Assembly (NCBI RefSeq): GCF_002849855.1 | Contig: NZ_CP018616.1 | Coordinates: forward strand, 1,984,001-2,048,000 | DNA length: 64,000 nucleotides | DNA from: Vibrio azureus | Lineage (GTDB): Bacteria > Pseudomonadota > Gammaproteobacteria > Enterobacterales > Vibrionaceae | Direction: 5' to 3' | In this document: positions 46,081 to 55,242 of the stretch, piece by piece | Numbering within the stretch: the first letter of the stretch is position 1 | Layout: each line of letters opens with the position of its first letter | Program-made: the position numbers and the translations under genes | Notes under the pieces: model-generated | What the model was told of the DNA's origin: nothing | The model's input: only the letters and a program-made list of their open reading frames with translations | Database searches by the model: none

Positions 46081-47211
46081 TTACGCTTTCTGGGCAAGAA
46101 TGATACGCAATGTACGACGCAATGGCTCTGCCGCACCCCATAACAATTGATCGCCTACGGTAAACGCGTTAAGGAAATCGTCCCCCATCGCCATTTTACG
46201 TAAACGGCCAACTGGGATAGATAAAGTCCCCGTTACTTTTGTTGGGGTCAGCTCTTGCGCTGTAATATCACGATCATTTGGAATCAATTTCACCCAATCG
46301 TTGTGAGTAGCAATGATCTCTTCAATCTCATCCATTGGTACATTTTGCTTGAGCTTAATCGTCAAAGCTTGGGAATGACAGCGCATTGCACCGATACGTA
46401 CACAGGTTCCATCAATTGGTACAGGCGAATCTTGGAACCCCAGAATCTTGTTGGCTTCTACACCCGCTTTCCATTCTTCCTTACTTTGACCATTGTCACG
46501 CTTCACATCAATCCATGGAATCAAAGATCCCGCTAGAGGCACGCCAAACTTATCAGTAGGAAAAGAAGTACAGCGCATGGTCTCTGCCACTCTTTTATCG
46601 ATGTCAAGAATCGAGCTAGCAGGATTGGCTAATCTGGAACTGACGGAGTCATTAATCACGCCCATTTGTGCAATCAGCTCACGCATATTTTGCGCACCAG
46701 CACCCGAAGCAGCTTGGTAAGTCATAGCACTGGTCCATTCCACCAGCCCTTTCTCGAATAAACCGCCTAATGCCATTAGCATCAGACTCACGGTGCAGTT
46801 ACCACCTACAAAAGTATTCGTACCTGTATCGATACCTTGCTGAATTTGAGCGAGATTAACCGGGTCGAGCGTAATGATGGCTTTCTCATCCATACGCAAT
46901 GTTGAAGCTGCATCAATCCAATATCCTTTCCATCCTGCTTGTCTCAAGGCTGGGTACACTTTCTCGGTATAGCTACCACCTTGACAGGTAATGACAGCAT
47001 CAAGTTTTTTCAGGCTATCAATGTCGAAAGCATCTTGAAGTAAACCAACATCTTGGCTTTGCTGAGTTGTTGAAAATTGTGGAGCAGGAATGCCTACTTG
47101 TGACGTACTAAAGAAGACAGGTTCAATTAAATCAAAGTCTTTTTCTTCCACCATACGTTGCATGAGAACGGAGCCAACCATACCACGCCAACCAACTAAA
47201 CCTACTTTCAT
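46081..47211 (-). CDS. asd: Aspartate-semialdehyde dehydrogenase
   Basis: Reduces aspartyl phosphate to the semialdehyde, the branch step to lysine, threonine, methionine and diaminopimelate. The 376 residues begin [19 protein letters not shown] with the NADP-binding loop. Cys139 in [15 protein letters not shown] is the catalytic nucleophile, with [16 protein letters not shown] and [17 protein letters not shown] following. It is the enterobacterial-type enzyme; vibrios usually carry a second, divergent asd elsewhere. I see no lysine riboswitch upstream. Confidence 0.96.
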   Translation of the reverse strand: MKVGLVGWRGMVGSVLMQRMVEEKDFDLIEPVFFSTSQVGIPAPQFSTTQQSQDVGLLQDAFDIDSLKKLDAVITCQGGSYTEKVYPALRQAGWKGYWIDAASTLRMDEKAIITLDPVNLAQIQQGIDTGTNTFVGGNCTVSLMLMALGGLFEKGLVEWTSAMTYQAASGAGAQNMRELIAQMGVINDSVSSRLANPASSILDIDKRVAETMRCTSFPTDKFGVPLAGSLIPWIDVKRDNGQSKEEWKAGVEANKILGFQDSPVPIDGTCVRIGAMRCHSQALTIKLKQNVPMDEIEEIIATHNDWVKLIPNDRDITAQELTPTKVTGTLSIPVGRLRKMAMGDDFLNAFTVGDQLLWGAAEPLRRTLRIILAQKA

Positions 47212-47240
47212 CGGATTAACTCTCCATGTTTATTTTAAAA

Positions 47241-47303
47241 TATACCCAAATAACCTCAAGATAATGGATAGTTTGTTCAGTATCTTAAAGTCACTTGGGT
47301 ATA
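47241..47303. repeat. Dispersed palindromic repeat, complete copy upstream of asd
   Basis: TATACCCAAATAACCTCAAG at the left and AAAGTCACTTGGGTATA at the right; the core between is diverged. Confidence 0.85.
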
Positions 47304-47481
47304 ACTCCCTCAATAGTTCATTTTTCACAACAAAATCTCAAGCCCTAATTAACAATTGAGTACAACTTTTCAAGCGTGATCTCCAATTATCCGCCTAGCG
47401 TGTTTTTTATGCTCTGATTCTTGCACTTTATTTTCACTCTACAAGTACGAGTATGCCATGCCCTAGGTCGCACCAAACTCT

Positions 47482-47553
47482 TTTTCAGAAAGGTATATTT
47501 TCAGAAAGGTATACCTAAGTAACTCCAAGGTGCTGTGTTCAACGAGACGACTC
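47482..47553. repeat. 16-bp duplication next to a partial dispersed repeat
   Basis: TTTTCAGAAAGGTATA occurs twice head to tail; the second copy runs straight into TATACCTAAGTAACTCCAAG, a repeat-family left end. The duplication may mark an insertion or excision event. Confidence 0.7.
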
Positions 47554-47849
47554 TAAATAAAACTAAAAGAAGGCAATAAAGAAAACGAGTGCATAACAAC
47601 GTTTTTTATAGCCACAATTGACGCCGATTGAAACCCACACTTAAAGTACATAATATTTACATCAACAAACATTAAATATCATTATGTGTAATATAAATAT
47701 TCATATAATTTTACAAAAAGACTATTTTGTAGATTAAAATCAAGATAACGCATCAAATGTTCGAAATATAAGTTGTGTTAATGTATGTTATGCCCGATTA
47801 AAACAAGGAGTCTCGCTCCTCAGTAGCTCCACAAATGACAGAGGCATAT

Positions 47850-49289
47850 ATGCAGCAAGTTAAAACTCGCCTACCTAGTCTGATACAAGTCTTTCTCTCT
47901 CTGGGCTTGTTTCTCCTTTTGGCATTTTCATTTACTTCCGAATTAGAGTTGCCTATTCAGCTCGCGCTCTACATTGGATGGTTTATTATCATGCTATTGG
48001 GCTTGAAGCTCGGACATAAATACAAAGATCTAGAAAAAGCAGCTTTGAATGGAATTTCTAATGGTTTGGGCGCGGTATTAATTCTACTTGCCGTCGGTGC
48101 TCTAGTTGGTACCTGGATCTCAGGTGGTATCGTCCCAACGATTATCTACTATGGACTCAAAGCCATTCATCCTTCCATCTTCCTCCTTGCCACTATGGTC
48201 ATTTGTTCTCTGACTGCATTAGCAACAGGTACTTCGTGGGGCTCTGCGGGCACTGCGGGAATCGCGATGATGGGAATTGGTCAAGGCCTTGGTATCCCTG
48301 CACCAGTAACAGCGGGTGCGGTCCTGTCGGGATGTTATTTTGGAGACAAGATGTCACCGCTATCTGACTCTGTAATTCTGGCATCTTCCATGTCTAATGT
48401 TGAGGTTATGGAACACATCAAAGGCATGCTCCCTATTGCTCTGATAAGCTACGTGATCACGGGTATCATGTTTACCGCGTTTGGTTTTCACTACGCAGGT
48501 AATATAGACATGAGCCAAGTTGACTCAGTCATTCACGCCATGGACCAACAGTTTTACATTACCCCATACTCTTTTGTCCCTGTTATCATCGTACTGGCAT
48601 TACTCGCGATGCGTATGCCATCATTCCCTGTCATAAGCTTTGGCTCACTACTTGGTATTATTTGGGCAGTGATGATTCAGGATGTTAACTTTCTGACAGC
48701 ATTTAACACGGCTTGGGCTCCTTACAACATCAGCTCTGGTGTGGACTTTATTGATTCAATTCTTAACCGAGGTGGCATGTCTTCTATGCTTGGCTCTGTT
48801 GCTGTGATTGTATTTGGTTTAGGCTTTGGTGGCTTACTTGATAAAGTCGGTGTACTTGAAACTATCGCCAAACTGTTTGAAAGAGGTGTACAAAGTGCGG
48901 GCTCACTGTCACTGACGACCATTATGACCGCCTTCATGGGTAACATTTTTGGTTCTGCGATGTATGTATCACTGATCTTAACACCAAAGATCTGTGCTAA
49001 AAACTATGACCGCCTAGGCTACAAGCGTAAAAACCTTTCTCGTAATGCCGAGTTTGGTGGAACGTTGACATCAGGTATGGTGCCTTGGAGTGATAACGGT
49101 ATCTACATGGCGAGCATCCTAGGTGTCGCGACTCTGTCTTACGCACCATACATGTGGTTAAGCTTCGTATGTATCGCTGTCACAATTATTACTTCGTACG
49201 CCGGCTGGTTTGTTGATAAATGTGAACCAACATCAATCAACAAGCAATCTGCAACTGCACCAGCACAGCAGACCGCTTTTACTAAATAA
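47850..49289 (+). CDS. nhaC: NhaC-family Na+/H+ antiporter
   Basis: A 479-residue inner-membrane exchanger with about 12 helices, exporting Na+ in exchange for H+. NhaC features are GAVLILLAVGALVGTWISGGIVPTIIYYGL, ATGTSWGSAGTAGIAMMGIG, GCYFGDKMSPLSDSVILAS and SRNAEFGGTLTSGMVPWSDNGIYM. The ATG at 47850 has AGAGG five to six bases upstream; an ATG five codons earlier lacks a ribosome site. It diverges from asd, the same order as in V. cholerae. A strong terminator follows. Confidence 0.92.
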   Translation: MQQVKTRLPSLIQVFLSLGLFLLLAFSFTSELELPIQLALYIGWFIIMLLGLKLGHKYKDLEKAALNGISNGLGAVLILLAVGALVGTWISGGIVPTIIYYGLKAIHPSIFLLATMVICSLTALATGTSWGSAGTAGIAMMGIGQGLGIPAPVTAGAVLSGCYFGDKMSPLSDSVILASSMSNVEVMEHIKGMLPIALISYVITGIMFTAFGFHYAGNIDMSQVDSVIHAMDQQFYITPYSFVPVIIVLALLAMRMPSFPVISFGSLLGIIWAVMIQDVNFLTAFNTAWAPYNISSGVDFIDSILNRGGMSSMLGSVAVIVFGLGFGGLLDKVGVLETIAKLFERGVQSAGSLSLTTIMTAFMGNIFGSAMYVSLILTPKICAKNYDRLGYKRKNLSRNAEFGGTLTSGMVPWSDNGIYMASILGVATLSYAPYMWLSFVCIAVTIITSYAGWFVDKCEPTSINKQSATAPAQQTAFTK

Positions 49290-49303
49290 GCTTATTACAC
49301 ATA

Positions 49304-49330
49304 AAGGGCCGTTGATTCGGCCCTTTTTTA
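49304..49330 (+). terminator. Intrinsic terminator of nhaC
   Basis: AAAGGGCC and GGCCCTTT form an 8-bp stem around GTTGATTC, followed by T residues, 14 bases after the stop. Confidence 0.9.
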
Positions 49331-49411
49331 TTAATACTCTTTTCTTCGCCTACCGTTATCCCACTATGGTTAACAGCACTCTGGTGAACAGCCACATTGA
49401 TTGCTTACCGA

Positions 49412-50884
49412 TTAAGACTGATTCGCGCGTTCAATCTCTCCCGCCGCATAAGTGATCGTATGAGCCAACGTTTGGGTTAACCTCTCAAGGTGGGCTTCGG
49501 TAACTTCTTGTTGATTTTTCAGCAACAGTTCAATCTTAGCAGCAATACGTTGCAAGGGCATGGCTCCCAAACTGCCTGCAACCCCTTTTAGGCTGTGGGT
49601 AATACGTTGGGCTTGTTCTGGATCAACGAGCAAAAGCTGTTTAAATTTGTTGCTATCATCAGCGTGATCCTCAATAAACACTCCCAACAACATCTGAACG
49701 GCTTCTTCATCACCAGATAATGAATCAAGCATCTTGGCAATATCAATATATGGTTCATCACTTTGTGCAGATTGAAACGGTAAAGATTGAGACATAGAGG
49801 CCTCTAGTTGAGCCTCAGGAGCTAACTTATTTTCCTCACTTTGAACCTTGCCGAACGTTGTTTCTGCTCTCTGCGTTGTTTCTTTAAGTTGAGTAGTGGC
49901 TTTGTAGGGTTTTGCGAGCTCTGCAGGCTTGACTGGAGAAACCGAGCTAATTACAGAGGATTGATTTTCTGCGGTTGTTTTTGGTTGTTTATCGACTTGT
50001 TCTTGTTCAGCGGCTCGATAAGACCTAGCAGCTTGAGGAGATTGCAAAGACAGGTCGTTATGGGGCGTAACAGGCTCACTATCTGCTTTTAAGTCAGCTT
50101 GGACATCAAGTTTAGGCTGTTTCATCAAAGCCAAAATCAAGCCAATCACAAACAGCACACTGAGTATCACCAATGTATTGATATAAGCCTTCAATCTTTG
50201 CTCTAATTGTTGCATTACAGTATCAAACTGCTCAGAAATATCGGACTCGAACAAATGCCTAATCAAGTGACGACTTTGAGCATAAGTAGCCAATACATTA
50301 GAGGTTTCGGCGAGTCTACGCTGAAAACCCTGTTGTTCATTGCTGGCCAGATCCTGTGATGTCTTAAACAGTTGGTCTAGCTGCTGATAGACATCAGTAT
50401 TGGTCGATGATTCATTGAACATCGCTTCCAACAGCAAAGCCTCCAGCTGGTAATACATCATGTTTAGAGAAGGAGAATTGCTATCCTGAATGCGGCTTTG
50501 GGAGAGCTGATTAGTAAAGTTAACAAAACTCTTGTCACTGCTAACGAAATCATGAGCCCCTTCAAGAAACCGATCCGTAATATAAATCAACTGAGTTAAA
50601 TCAGGTGAAGCCCAACTTTCGGTGTTATCTTGCTCCAACTGAAGTCGTACTTGCTTGACTTGTTGAAGTTGGTCATCAGTTCGTTCAACATAATGCGAAC
50701 GATGAGGAAGGCCGAATACAAACACGCCTCTTACGTCATCAATAGCTCGATTTAACTCTTCAAGTGTCACAACAGTGCGAATGGTTTGTTGAGCTTGCAA
50801 CCAAAGTACTGTGGTCAACACACCCCAGATGATGAATAAAAGCCATACGCTTTTTTTAATCCCTGTTTTGATCTGCTGCAACAT
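49412..50884 (-). CDS. Membrane-bound Hpt-domain protein without kinase
   Basis: A 490-residue protein. It has an N-terminal membrane helix (about 12-30), a periplasmic helical sensor-like region (about 31-230), a second membrane helix (about 238-256), a Pro/Gln/Ser-rich linker and a C-terminal Hpt domain. The phosphorylatable residue is His430 in RITHSLKGVAGSLGA. No histidine kinase, receiver or ATPase domain is present in the chain. It resembles the input and phosphotransfer ends of a TorS/BarA-type hybrid sensor joined without the middle. The ATG at 50884 has GAGGAATGG upstream, whereas the ATG at 50899 lacks one. Partner kinase unknown. Confidence 0.8.
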   Translation of the reverse strand: MLQQIKTGIKKSVWLLFIIWGVLTTVLWLQAQQTIRTVVTLEELNRAIDDVRGVFVFGLPHRSHYVERTDDQLQQVKQVRLQLEQDNTESWASPDLTQLIYITDRFLEGAHDFVSSDKSFVNFTNQLSQSRIQDSNSPSLNMMYYQLEALLLEAMFNESSTNTDVYQQLDQLFKTSQDLASNEQQGFQRRLAETSNVLATYAQSRHLIRHLFESDISEQFDTVMQQLEQRLKAYINTLVILSVLFVIGLILALMKQPKLDVQADLKADSEPVTPHNDLSLQSPQAARSYRAAEQEQVDKQPKTTAENQSSVISSVSPVKPAELAKPYKATTQLKETTQRAETTFGKVQSEENKLAPEAQLEASMSQSLPFQSAQSDEPYIDIAKMLDSLSGDEEAVQMLLGVFIEDHADDSNKFKQLLLVDPEQAQRITHSLKGVAGSLGAMPLQRIAAKIELLLKNQQEVTEAHLERLTQTLAHTITYAAGEIERANQS

Positions 50885-51010
50885 CCATTCCTCAGCCATC
50901 TATTTCATTTATAAGAATATACTATCCTCTGATGTCTTCAAGGTAATAACACGAGAACACACAGGGTGAGAGAAGGTTAATCGTTTTTTCAGGGACAAAT
51001 CACTCTATGT

Positions 51011-51063
51011 TATACCCAAGTAACCTCGCTCTGAATCAAGTACCTTGAGGTCAGTTGGGTATA
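51011..51063. repeat. Dispersed palindromic repeat, complete copy in opposite orientation
   Basis: TATACCCAAGTAACCTCG, then CTCTGAATCAAGTACCTTGAGG, then TCAGTTGGGTATA. It is the reverse complement of the arrangement at 20798-20850 and sits between the Hpt gene and the end of yejK. Confidence 0.9.
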
Positions 51064-51123
51064 GATATAAAAAAGAGAACTTATCGTTCTCTTTAATTTC
51101 ATCTCAATAGTTCGTATGCGCTT

Positions 51124-52122
51124 TTAACTGCGGCTTAACTGATCTTTTAAATTTGGCGGAGTGCCTTTGATAGTCAAAGTGTCTGTTTCTGGATCATAAA
51201 AAATACGCTCTCCCAGCAACAAACTATCAAAGCTAATATTCAAACCGCCACCGGCACCGACAAATTTGGTCAACTTACGTACCGTAGCACGATCACCAGG
51301 GAAAGAATCTTCTAAGTCGTAACCCTGCTCTTTAGTAAAGTCAACGAAGCTTGTGCCTTCTCGGCTCATCGGTAACTCACCTGATAATTCAGCAATTTGT
51401 ACTTCATCACCTGACTTTATTTGGTCATTACAATAATTGTAGACCTGCTTTTTATACTCATTTGATTCTTGCTTTTCTAATTTAGAATCTGCACAGAAAT
51501 CTTCAACTGCTTGCATCAAAACCTGATTTTGCAATTTGGTATCAAGGCCGATATCGGCTTGTAAGAAGTCCAAAAAGAAATCCGCAACTTTACGCCCTAC
51601 TCGCCCCTTGATGTAAGACAAGTAGCGATTGGAATCACGATCTGTATCGTAGCTCGACAGATCAATGCGGGCTGCAATATCCATTTTGGTAATATCAAGG
51701 TAATCCGTTGCACTGATATCAAGGCCCTCTGTGACTTTCAGGCTTTGGTTCATTGGCAAGATACCAATAAACAGATAATCCGTGGCCAAACTTTGGTATT
51801 GAGCGAAGACGAGGATACCTTCGTCAGCAAATGGGTACTTAATGAGTTCTTCTTTCAGTCGATTTGCACTAATTTGTGAGAAATCATAAAAATCTCGATC
51901 CCCTTTGCGCATTTCTTGAAGCCAAAACTGAAATTCACTGTCTGACTGGAAAGAGCCAAAGCCTTTACCCGCTTTGGCATGAAAAACACGGTGCAGTTCA
52001 GCCACAAGACTTTCAGTAGACTGATTGTTTTCTAAGGAATTTTGGCGCAGTTTAACGATCAATTCGTCCTGCTCATTTTTGCACAATTGATGCAAAATAA
52101 CGTTTGAAAGGTGAAGGCTCAT
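51124..52122 (-). CDS. yejK: Nucleoid-associated protein YejK
   Basis: Cytoplasmic nucleoid-associated protein (NdpA family) of 332 residues, the usual length. The family start MSLHLSNVILHQLCKNEQDEL and segments FAKAGKGFGSF-like, YLSYIKGRVGRKVADFFLDFL, and the C-terminal ISFDSLLLGERIFYDPETDTLTIKGTPPNLKDQL are recognisable. It is divergent from yejL-yejM across 85 bases, the same arrangement as in enterobacteria. Confidence 0.94.
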   Translation of the reverse strand: MSLHLSNVILHQLCKNEQDELIVKLRQNSLENNQSTESLVAELHRVFHAKAGKGFGSFQSDSEFQFWLQEMRKGDRDFYDFSQISANRLKEELIKYPFADEGILVFAQYQSLATDYLFIGILPMNQSLKVTEGLDISATDYLDITKMDIAARIDLSSYDTDRDSNRYLSYIKGRVGRKVADFFLDFLQADIGLDTKLQNQVLMQAVEDFCADSKLEKQESNEYKKQVYNYCNDQIKSGDEVQIAELSGELPMSREGTSFVDFTKEQGYDLEDSFPGDRATVRKLTKFVGAGGGLNISFDSLLLGERIFYDPETDTLTIKGTPPNLKDQLSRS

Positions 52123-52207
52123 TATGATTTTATCTTGCTACAAGGTTTAAGTTGTTAGGCATTGTAGGTTATCATAAGAAGCTTTTACTATCATTATTAG
52201 AGTCTTT

Positions 52208-52435
52208 ATGCCGATTACATCAAAATATACTGACGAACAAGTGGAAAACATTCTTGCTGAAGTAGGTGCTGTTTTAGAAAAACACGCCGCAACACCTGAG
52301 CTAACACTCATGATTGCAGGAAATATCGCAACCAATGTCTTAAATCAAAAAGTTGCGTCTTCACAACGCAAGGTTATTGCTGAAAAATTTGCCCAAGCAC
52401 TGATATCTTCACTTGAAGTGCCGAAAGCCCACTAA
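52208..52435 (+). CDS. yejL: DUF1414 family protein YejL
   Basis: Small 75-residue cytoplasmic protein of unknown function, matching Yej[43 protein letters not shown] and [12 protein letters not shown]. It lies 22 bases upstream of yejM and is likely co-transcribed with it. Confidence 0.92.
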   Translation: MPITSKYTDEQVENILAEVGAVLEKHAATPELTLMIAGNIATNVLNQKVASSQRKVIAEKFAQALISSLEVPKAH

Positions 52436-52457
52436 TAACAGAAAATAGAGCACATAA

Positions 52458-54260
52458 ATGGTAGACAGCGGAAACTCATATGGCGAACGCGTATCTCGAC
52501 TAGTTGGTTGGGGACATTGGTTTGCATTCTTCAACATTGTTATTTCGATGTTGATAGGTACACGCTACATCGCTCAATCACCTTGGCCCGAAACTTTTCT
52601 TGGTCAATTTTATTTAGCGATTTCTTGGGTGGGCCATTTTGGCTTTTTGGTCTTCGCTCTCTACATATTGGTTCTATTTCCGTTAACCTTTATCCTGCCA
52701 ACAAAGCAAATCTTCCGCTTTGTGGCGGTAGTCTTCGCCACAGTGGGGCAAACAGCTTTATTGATTGACACTCAAACGTATCAATCGATCAACCTACATT
52801 TGAACCCTGTGGTGTGGGAACTGCTGTTTGGCGACAGCAACAGCGCGTTCAGCAAAGATCTTCAACACCTCTTTGTGGTCATGCCGCTGATATTTCTGGC
52901 TCAACTCGCTTTATCTGAGTGGGTTTGGCGTAAACAGCGCAAGTTGTCACACAAGCATATTGGCCGTCCATTGGCGACGGTATTTTTCTTATGCTTTATC
53001 TCCAGCCATCTAATCTACATGTGGGCAGATGCGCAATTCTACTCACCAATAACCAGCCAGCGAGCGAATTTCCCTCTTTCCTATCCAATGACGGCAAAGA
53101 GCTTCATGGAGAAACACGGATTATTTGACCGCGAAGAATATTTAAAACGACTCGAAGAGAACCAAGTTAATGTTGATCTGGTTAGATACCCTCTTGAGAC
53201 GTTAGAATTCAACCGCCGAGGCAGCAAACTCAACGTCTTGATGATCAACATCAATAATCTTCGAGCGGATGCACTGAACGCTGAAGAAATGCCAAGCTTG
53301 TATGAGTTTGCGCAAGACAACCAGCGCTTCAACAACCATTACAGTTCCAGTAATGATAGCTACGGTTCATTTGGCCTTTTTTACGGCCTGCCGAGCAGTT
53401 ATGCTAGCAGCATTAAAGCGCAAGGCAGCTCACCCGTTTTACTCAGCACATTAAAAGATCAGGGTTATGATTTTGGTTTATTCAGTGGCAGTGGTTTTGA
53501 AGATGACTTGTACCCAGAGGTGGTCTTCCGTGACTTTGGCTTAGCAGCAACACTGGACGGAACACAAACTAAAACCGATCAAGATGCCATTTTCGCTTGG
53601 CAGCAATGGCTAGAAAGCGACGCCAAACGACCTTGGTTCAGTTACATTGAAATTACCGCCATTGATAACTTTGATTCAAGTGTTGGCAAAAAAGATCAAA
53701 ACGTTTCCGCCAGTGAGCGCTTCAAACAAGCTTATGAGCAAGCGGTTAAAACGGCGGATGGTGCTGTTGCCTCGATCTTAAGCCAATTAAAAGAGCAAAA
53801 GTTACTGGATAACACTATTGTGATCATCACCTCCAATCACGGTAGTGAGTTTAATGAGACCAAAACCAACAGTTGGGGAGCAAACAGCAACTATAGCCGT
53901 TACCAACTGCAAGTACCTATGGTTATTCACTGGCCAGGTAAGCTTTCTGCCGATTTTAATCACAGCACAAGCCATCTAGATCTGTCTGTAACCTTACTAC
54001 AAGACATGCTCGGCGTATCATCTAACCCAACCGATTACAGTAGCGGTCGCAATTTATTTGATGAAAGCCGCCGCCGTTGGATCCTTGCTGGTGATACCCG
54101 TGAAATTGCTTTAATCACAGACGCACAAACAACGGTGGTGGATAAATTTGGTAACTACAAATTGTATGACAACAACTATCAGCGCCTACGCAAAGACTCA
54201 CCTAAGCTCCCAGTATTGATGCAAGGGTTGACGGAGCTGCAACGTTTCTACACCAAATAG
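52458..54260 (+). CDS. yejM: Inner-membrane sulfatase-fold protein YejM (PbgA/LapC)
   Basis: Regulator of lipopolysaccharide synthesis; in E. coli it restrains LapB-FtsH degradation of LpxC. The 600 residues have an N-terminal domain of five membrane helices (about 15-190) and a periplasmic alkaline-phosphatase/sulfatase-like domain (about 245-590). This contains MININNLRADALNAEEMPSL, HYSSSNDSYGSFGLFYGLPSSY, NTIVIITSNHGSEFNET and YQLQVPMVIHWPGK. The usual catalytic metal residues are only partly kept, as in its relatives. Gene order yejK-yejL-yejM is conserved. Confidence 0.94.
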   Translation: MVDSGNSYGERVSRLVGWGHWFAFFNIVISMLIGTRYIAQSPWPETFLGQFYLAISWVGHFGFLVFALYILVLFPLTFILPTKQIFRFVAVVFATVGQTALLIDTQTYQSINLHLNPVVWELLFGDSNSAFSKDLQHLFVVMPLIFLAQLALSEWVWRKQRKLSHKHIGRPLATVFFLCFISSHLIYMWADAQFYSPITSQRANFPLSYPMTAKSFMEKHGLFDREEYLKRLEENQVNVDLVRYPLETLEFNRRGSKLNVLMININNLRADALNAEEMPSLYEFAQDNQRFNNHYSSSNDSYGSFGLFYGLPSSYASSIKAQGSSPVLLSTLKDQGYDFGLFSGSGFEDDLYPEVVFRDFGLAATLDGTQTKTDQDAIFAWQQWLESDAKRPWFSYIEITAIDNFDSSVGKKDQNVSASERFKQAYEQAVKTADGAVASILSQLKEQKLLDNTIVIITSNHGSEFNETKTNSWGANSNYSRYQLQVPMVIHWPGKLSADFNHSTSHLDLSVTLLQDMLGVSSNPTDYSSGRNLFDESRRRWILAGDTREIALITDAQTTVVDKFGNYKLYDNNYQRLRKDSPKLPVLMQGLTELQRFYTK

Positions 54261-54408
54261 CGCTTTTATCGCGCCTCGCAGTGAATAGCTTCTTGGCGCT
54301 GACTTGTTTTTTTGCACGAAACACCACAAAAACGAACAAGAAACAGGCAAACGATACATTTAAGGGTTTACAAGCTTTTCAAAGCCTTATATTATCTGCA
54401 CCACAAAA

Positions 54409-54499
54409 GGAGAGATGGCTGAGTGGTCGAAAGCACCGGTCTTGAAAACCGGCAACCGTTAATAGCGGTTCTAGGGTTCAAATCCCTATCTCTCCGCCA
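54409..54499 (+). tRNA. tRNA-Ser (anticodon UGA)
   Basis: A 91-base class II tRNA with a 7-bp acceptor stem (GGAGAGA/TCTCTCC), D-arm TGGCTGAGTGGTCGAAAGCA, and anticodon stem ACCGG/CCGGC-side around TCTTGAAAA with anticodon TGA. It has a long variable arm (CCGTTAATAGCGG), T-arm GGTTCAAATCC, discriminator G and encoded CCA. The sequence around the anticodon is the same as in E. coli tRNA-Ser(UGA). Confidence 0.97.
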
Positions 54500-54509
54500 T
54501 ATTCAAAAG

Positions 54510-54545
54510 AATGGGAACTGAGCAATCAGTTCCCATTTTTGTTTT
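54510..54545 (+). terminator. Intrinsic terminator after tRNA-Ser
   Basis: AATGGGAACTGA and TCAGTTCCCATT form a 12-bp perfect stem around GCAA, followed by TTT and a second short T-run. Confidence 0.93.
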
Positions 54546-54761
54546 ACCTGAAGGTAAGTATTCAAACTTTAAAATTAAATAAACCCGTCTGTCCTATTAC
54601 ATTTTCTATTAGTTATTGTGTCTGTCCCTGAAAATCCCCTCCTATTCCCACAGTAACCCAACCTAGACAAAGCTTGCTAAACTATTGAATAATAAGTTAA
54701 ATTTTTGGCTTATTATTAGTCTTGCTATGAATACATTCATCACAAATTATTATGACAATGA

Positions 54762-55095
54762 GTGCATATAAAAATAGTGGAATCAAAACGGTCCGATCTA
54801 AAATCCTTCTTCAAATATATCGGAACGCAACTTGCTGAAAATGCACACGATGATTGTCCACTGTTTCAACCCATTGCGAAACAAGAGTGCCATGTCTCAG
54901 AGCTATTTATGGCTAAATTTCACAATGGCTTCGATCACAAAGTGGGTGAACATGGATGGAGAAAGCTATTGGTAATCAAAAATATTGACGAGCAGGTCAT
55001 GGGGCATATTGATTTACGCCGATTGCTATCGCATAGAAGGTAAGAAAGTTGCAGAAACAACCATGACACTGTGTACAAATATTGATACCAAATGA
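54762..55095 (+). pseudogene. GNAT acetyltransferase remnant with internal deletion and frameshift
   Basis: The first frame (GTG at 54762) codes for a 93-residue N-terminal GNAT-like segment: IKIVESKRSDLKSFFKYI, KVGEHGWRKLLVIKNID and VMGHIDLR. It then runs into a short nonsense tail ending at 55043. In the next frame, from 55021 to the stop at 55095, the sequence reads DCYRIEGKKVAETTMTLCTNIDTK, a typical C-terminal end of the same family (last strand, then conserved KKVAETTM). The acetyl-CoA-binding middle, about 60 residues with the R/Q-x-x-G-x-G/A loop, is absent. This is best explained by a single internal deletion that also shifted the frame. Confidence 0.75.
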
Positions 55096-55196
55096 TAATA
55101 ATTGAGGAATAAATAACCGTACCGAGGAAGATGAACGTCTTTCCTTATAACAAAGCCTCTCCCAATAAAAACGGAAGAACACAGTGGTTAGCGAGA

Positions 55197-55226
55197 TAAA
55201 AAAGCGAGGCTGGAGGCTGCCTCGCT
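55197..55226 (-). terminator. Intrinsic terminator of proXWV
   Basis: On the minus strand AGCGAGGC and GCCTCGCT form an 8-bp stem with an 8-base loop, followed by six T residues. It lies about 20 bases after the proV stop. Confidence 0.9.
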
Positions 55227-55242
55227 AACAGATTTAGTTCAA

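Larger units (their letters stand above)
47212..47849. other. asd-nhaC intergenic region with repeats
   Basis: Contains a complete dispersed-repeat copy at 47241-47303, a partial one at about 47510-47553, and a perfect 16-bp direct duplication (TTTTCAGAAAGGTATA twice, 47482-47513) that abuts the second copy. The rest is AT-rich promoter-type DNA. Confidence 0.6.

Noticed and set aside
47212..47849. Lysine riboswitch upstream of asd
   Set aside because: No conserved multi-helix aptamer-like sequence; the gap is taken up by dispersed repeats and AT-rich DNA.
54409..54780. Integration site or genomic island at tRNA-Ser
   Set aside because: A terminator follows directly; no integrase gene and no duplicated tRNA 3' end were seen downstream.
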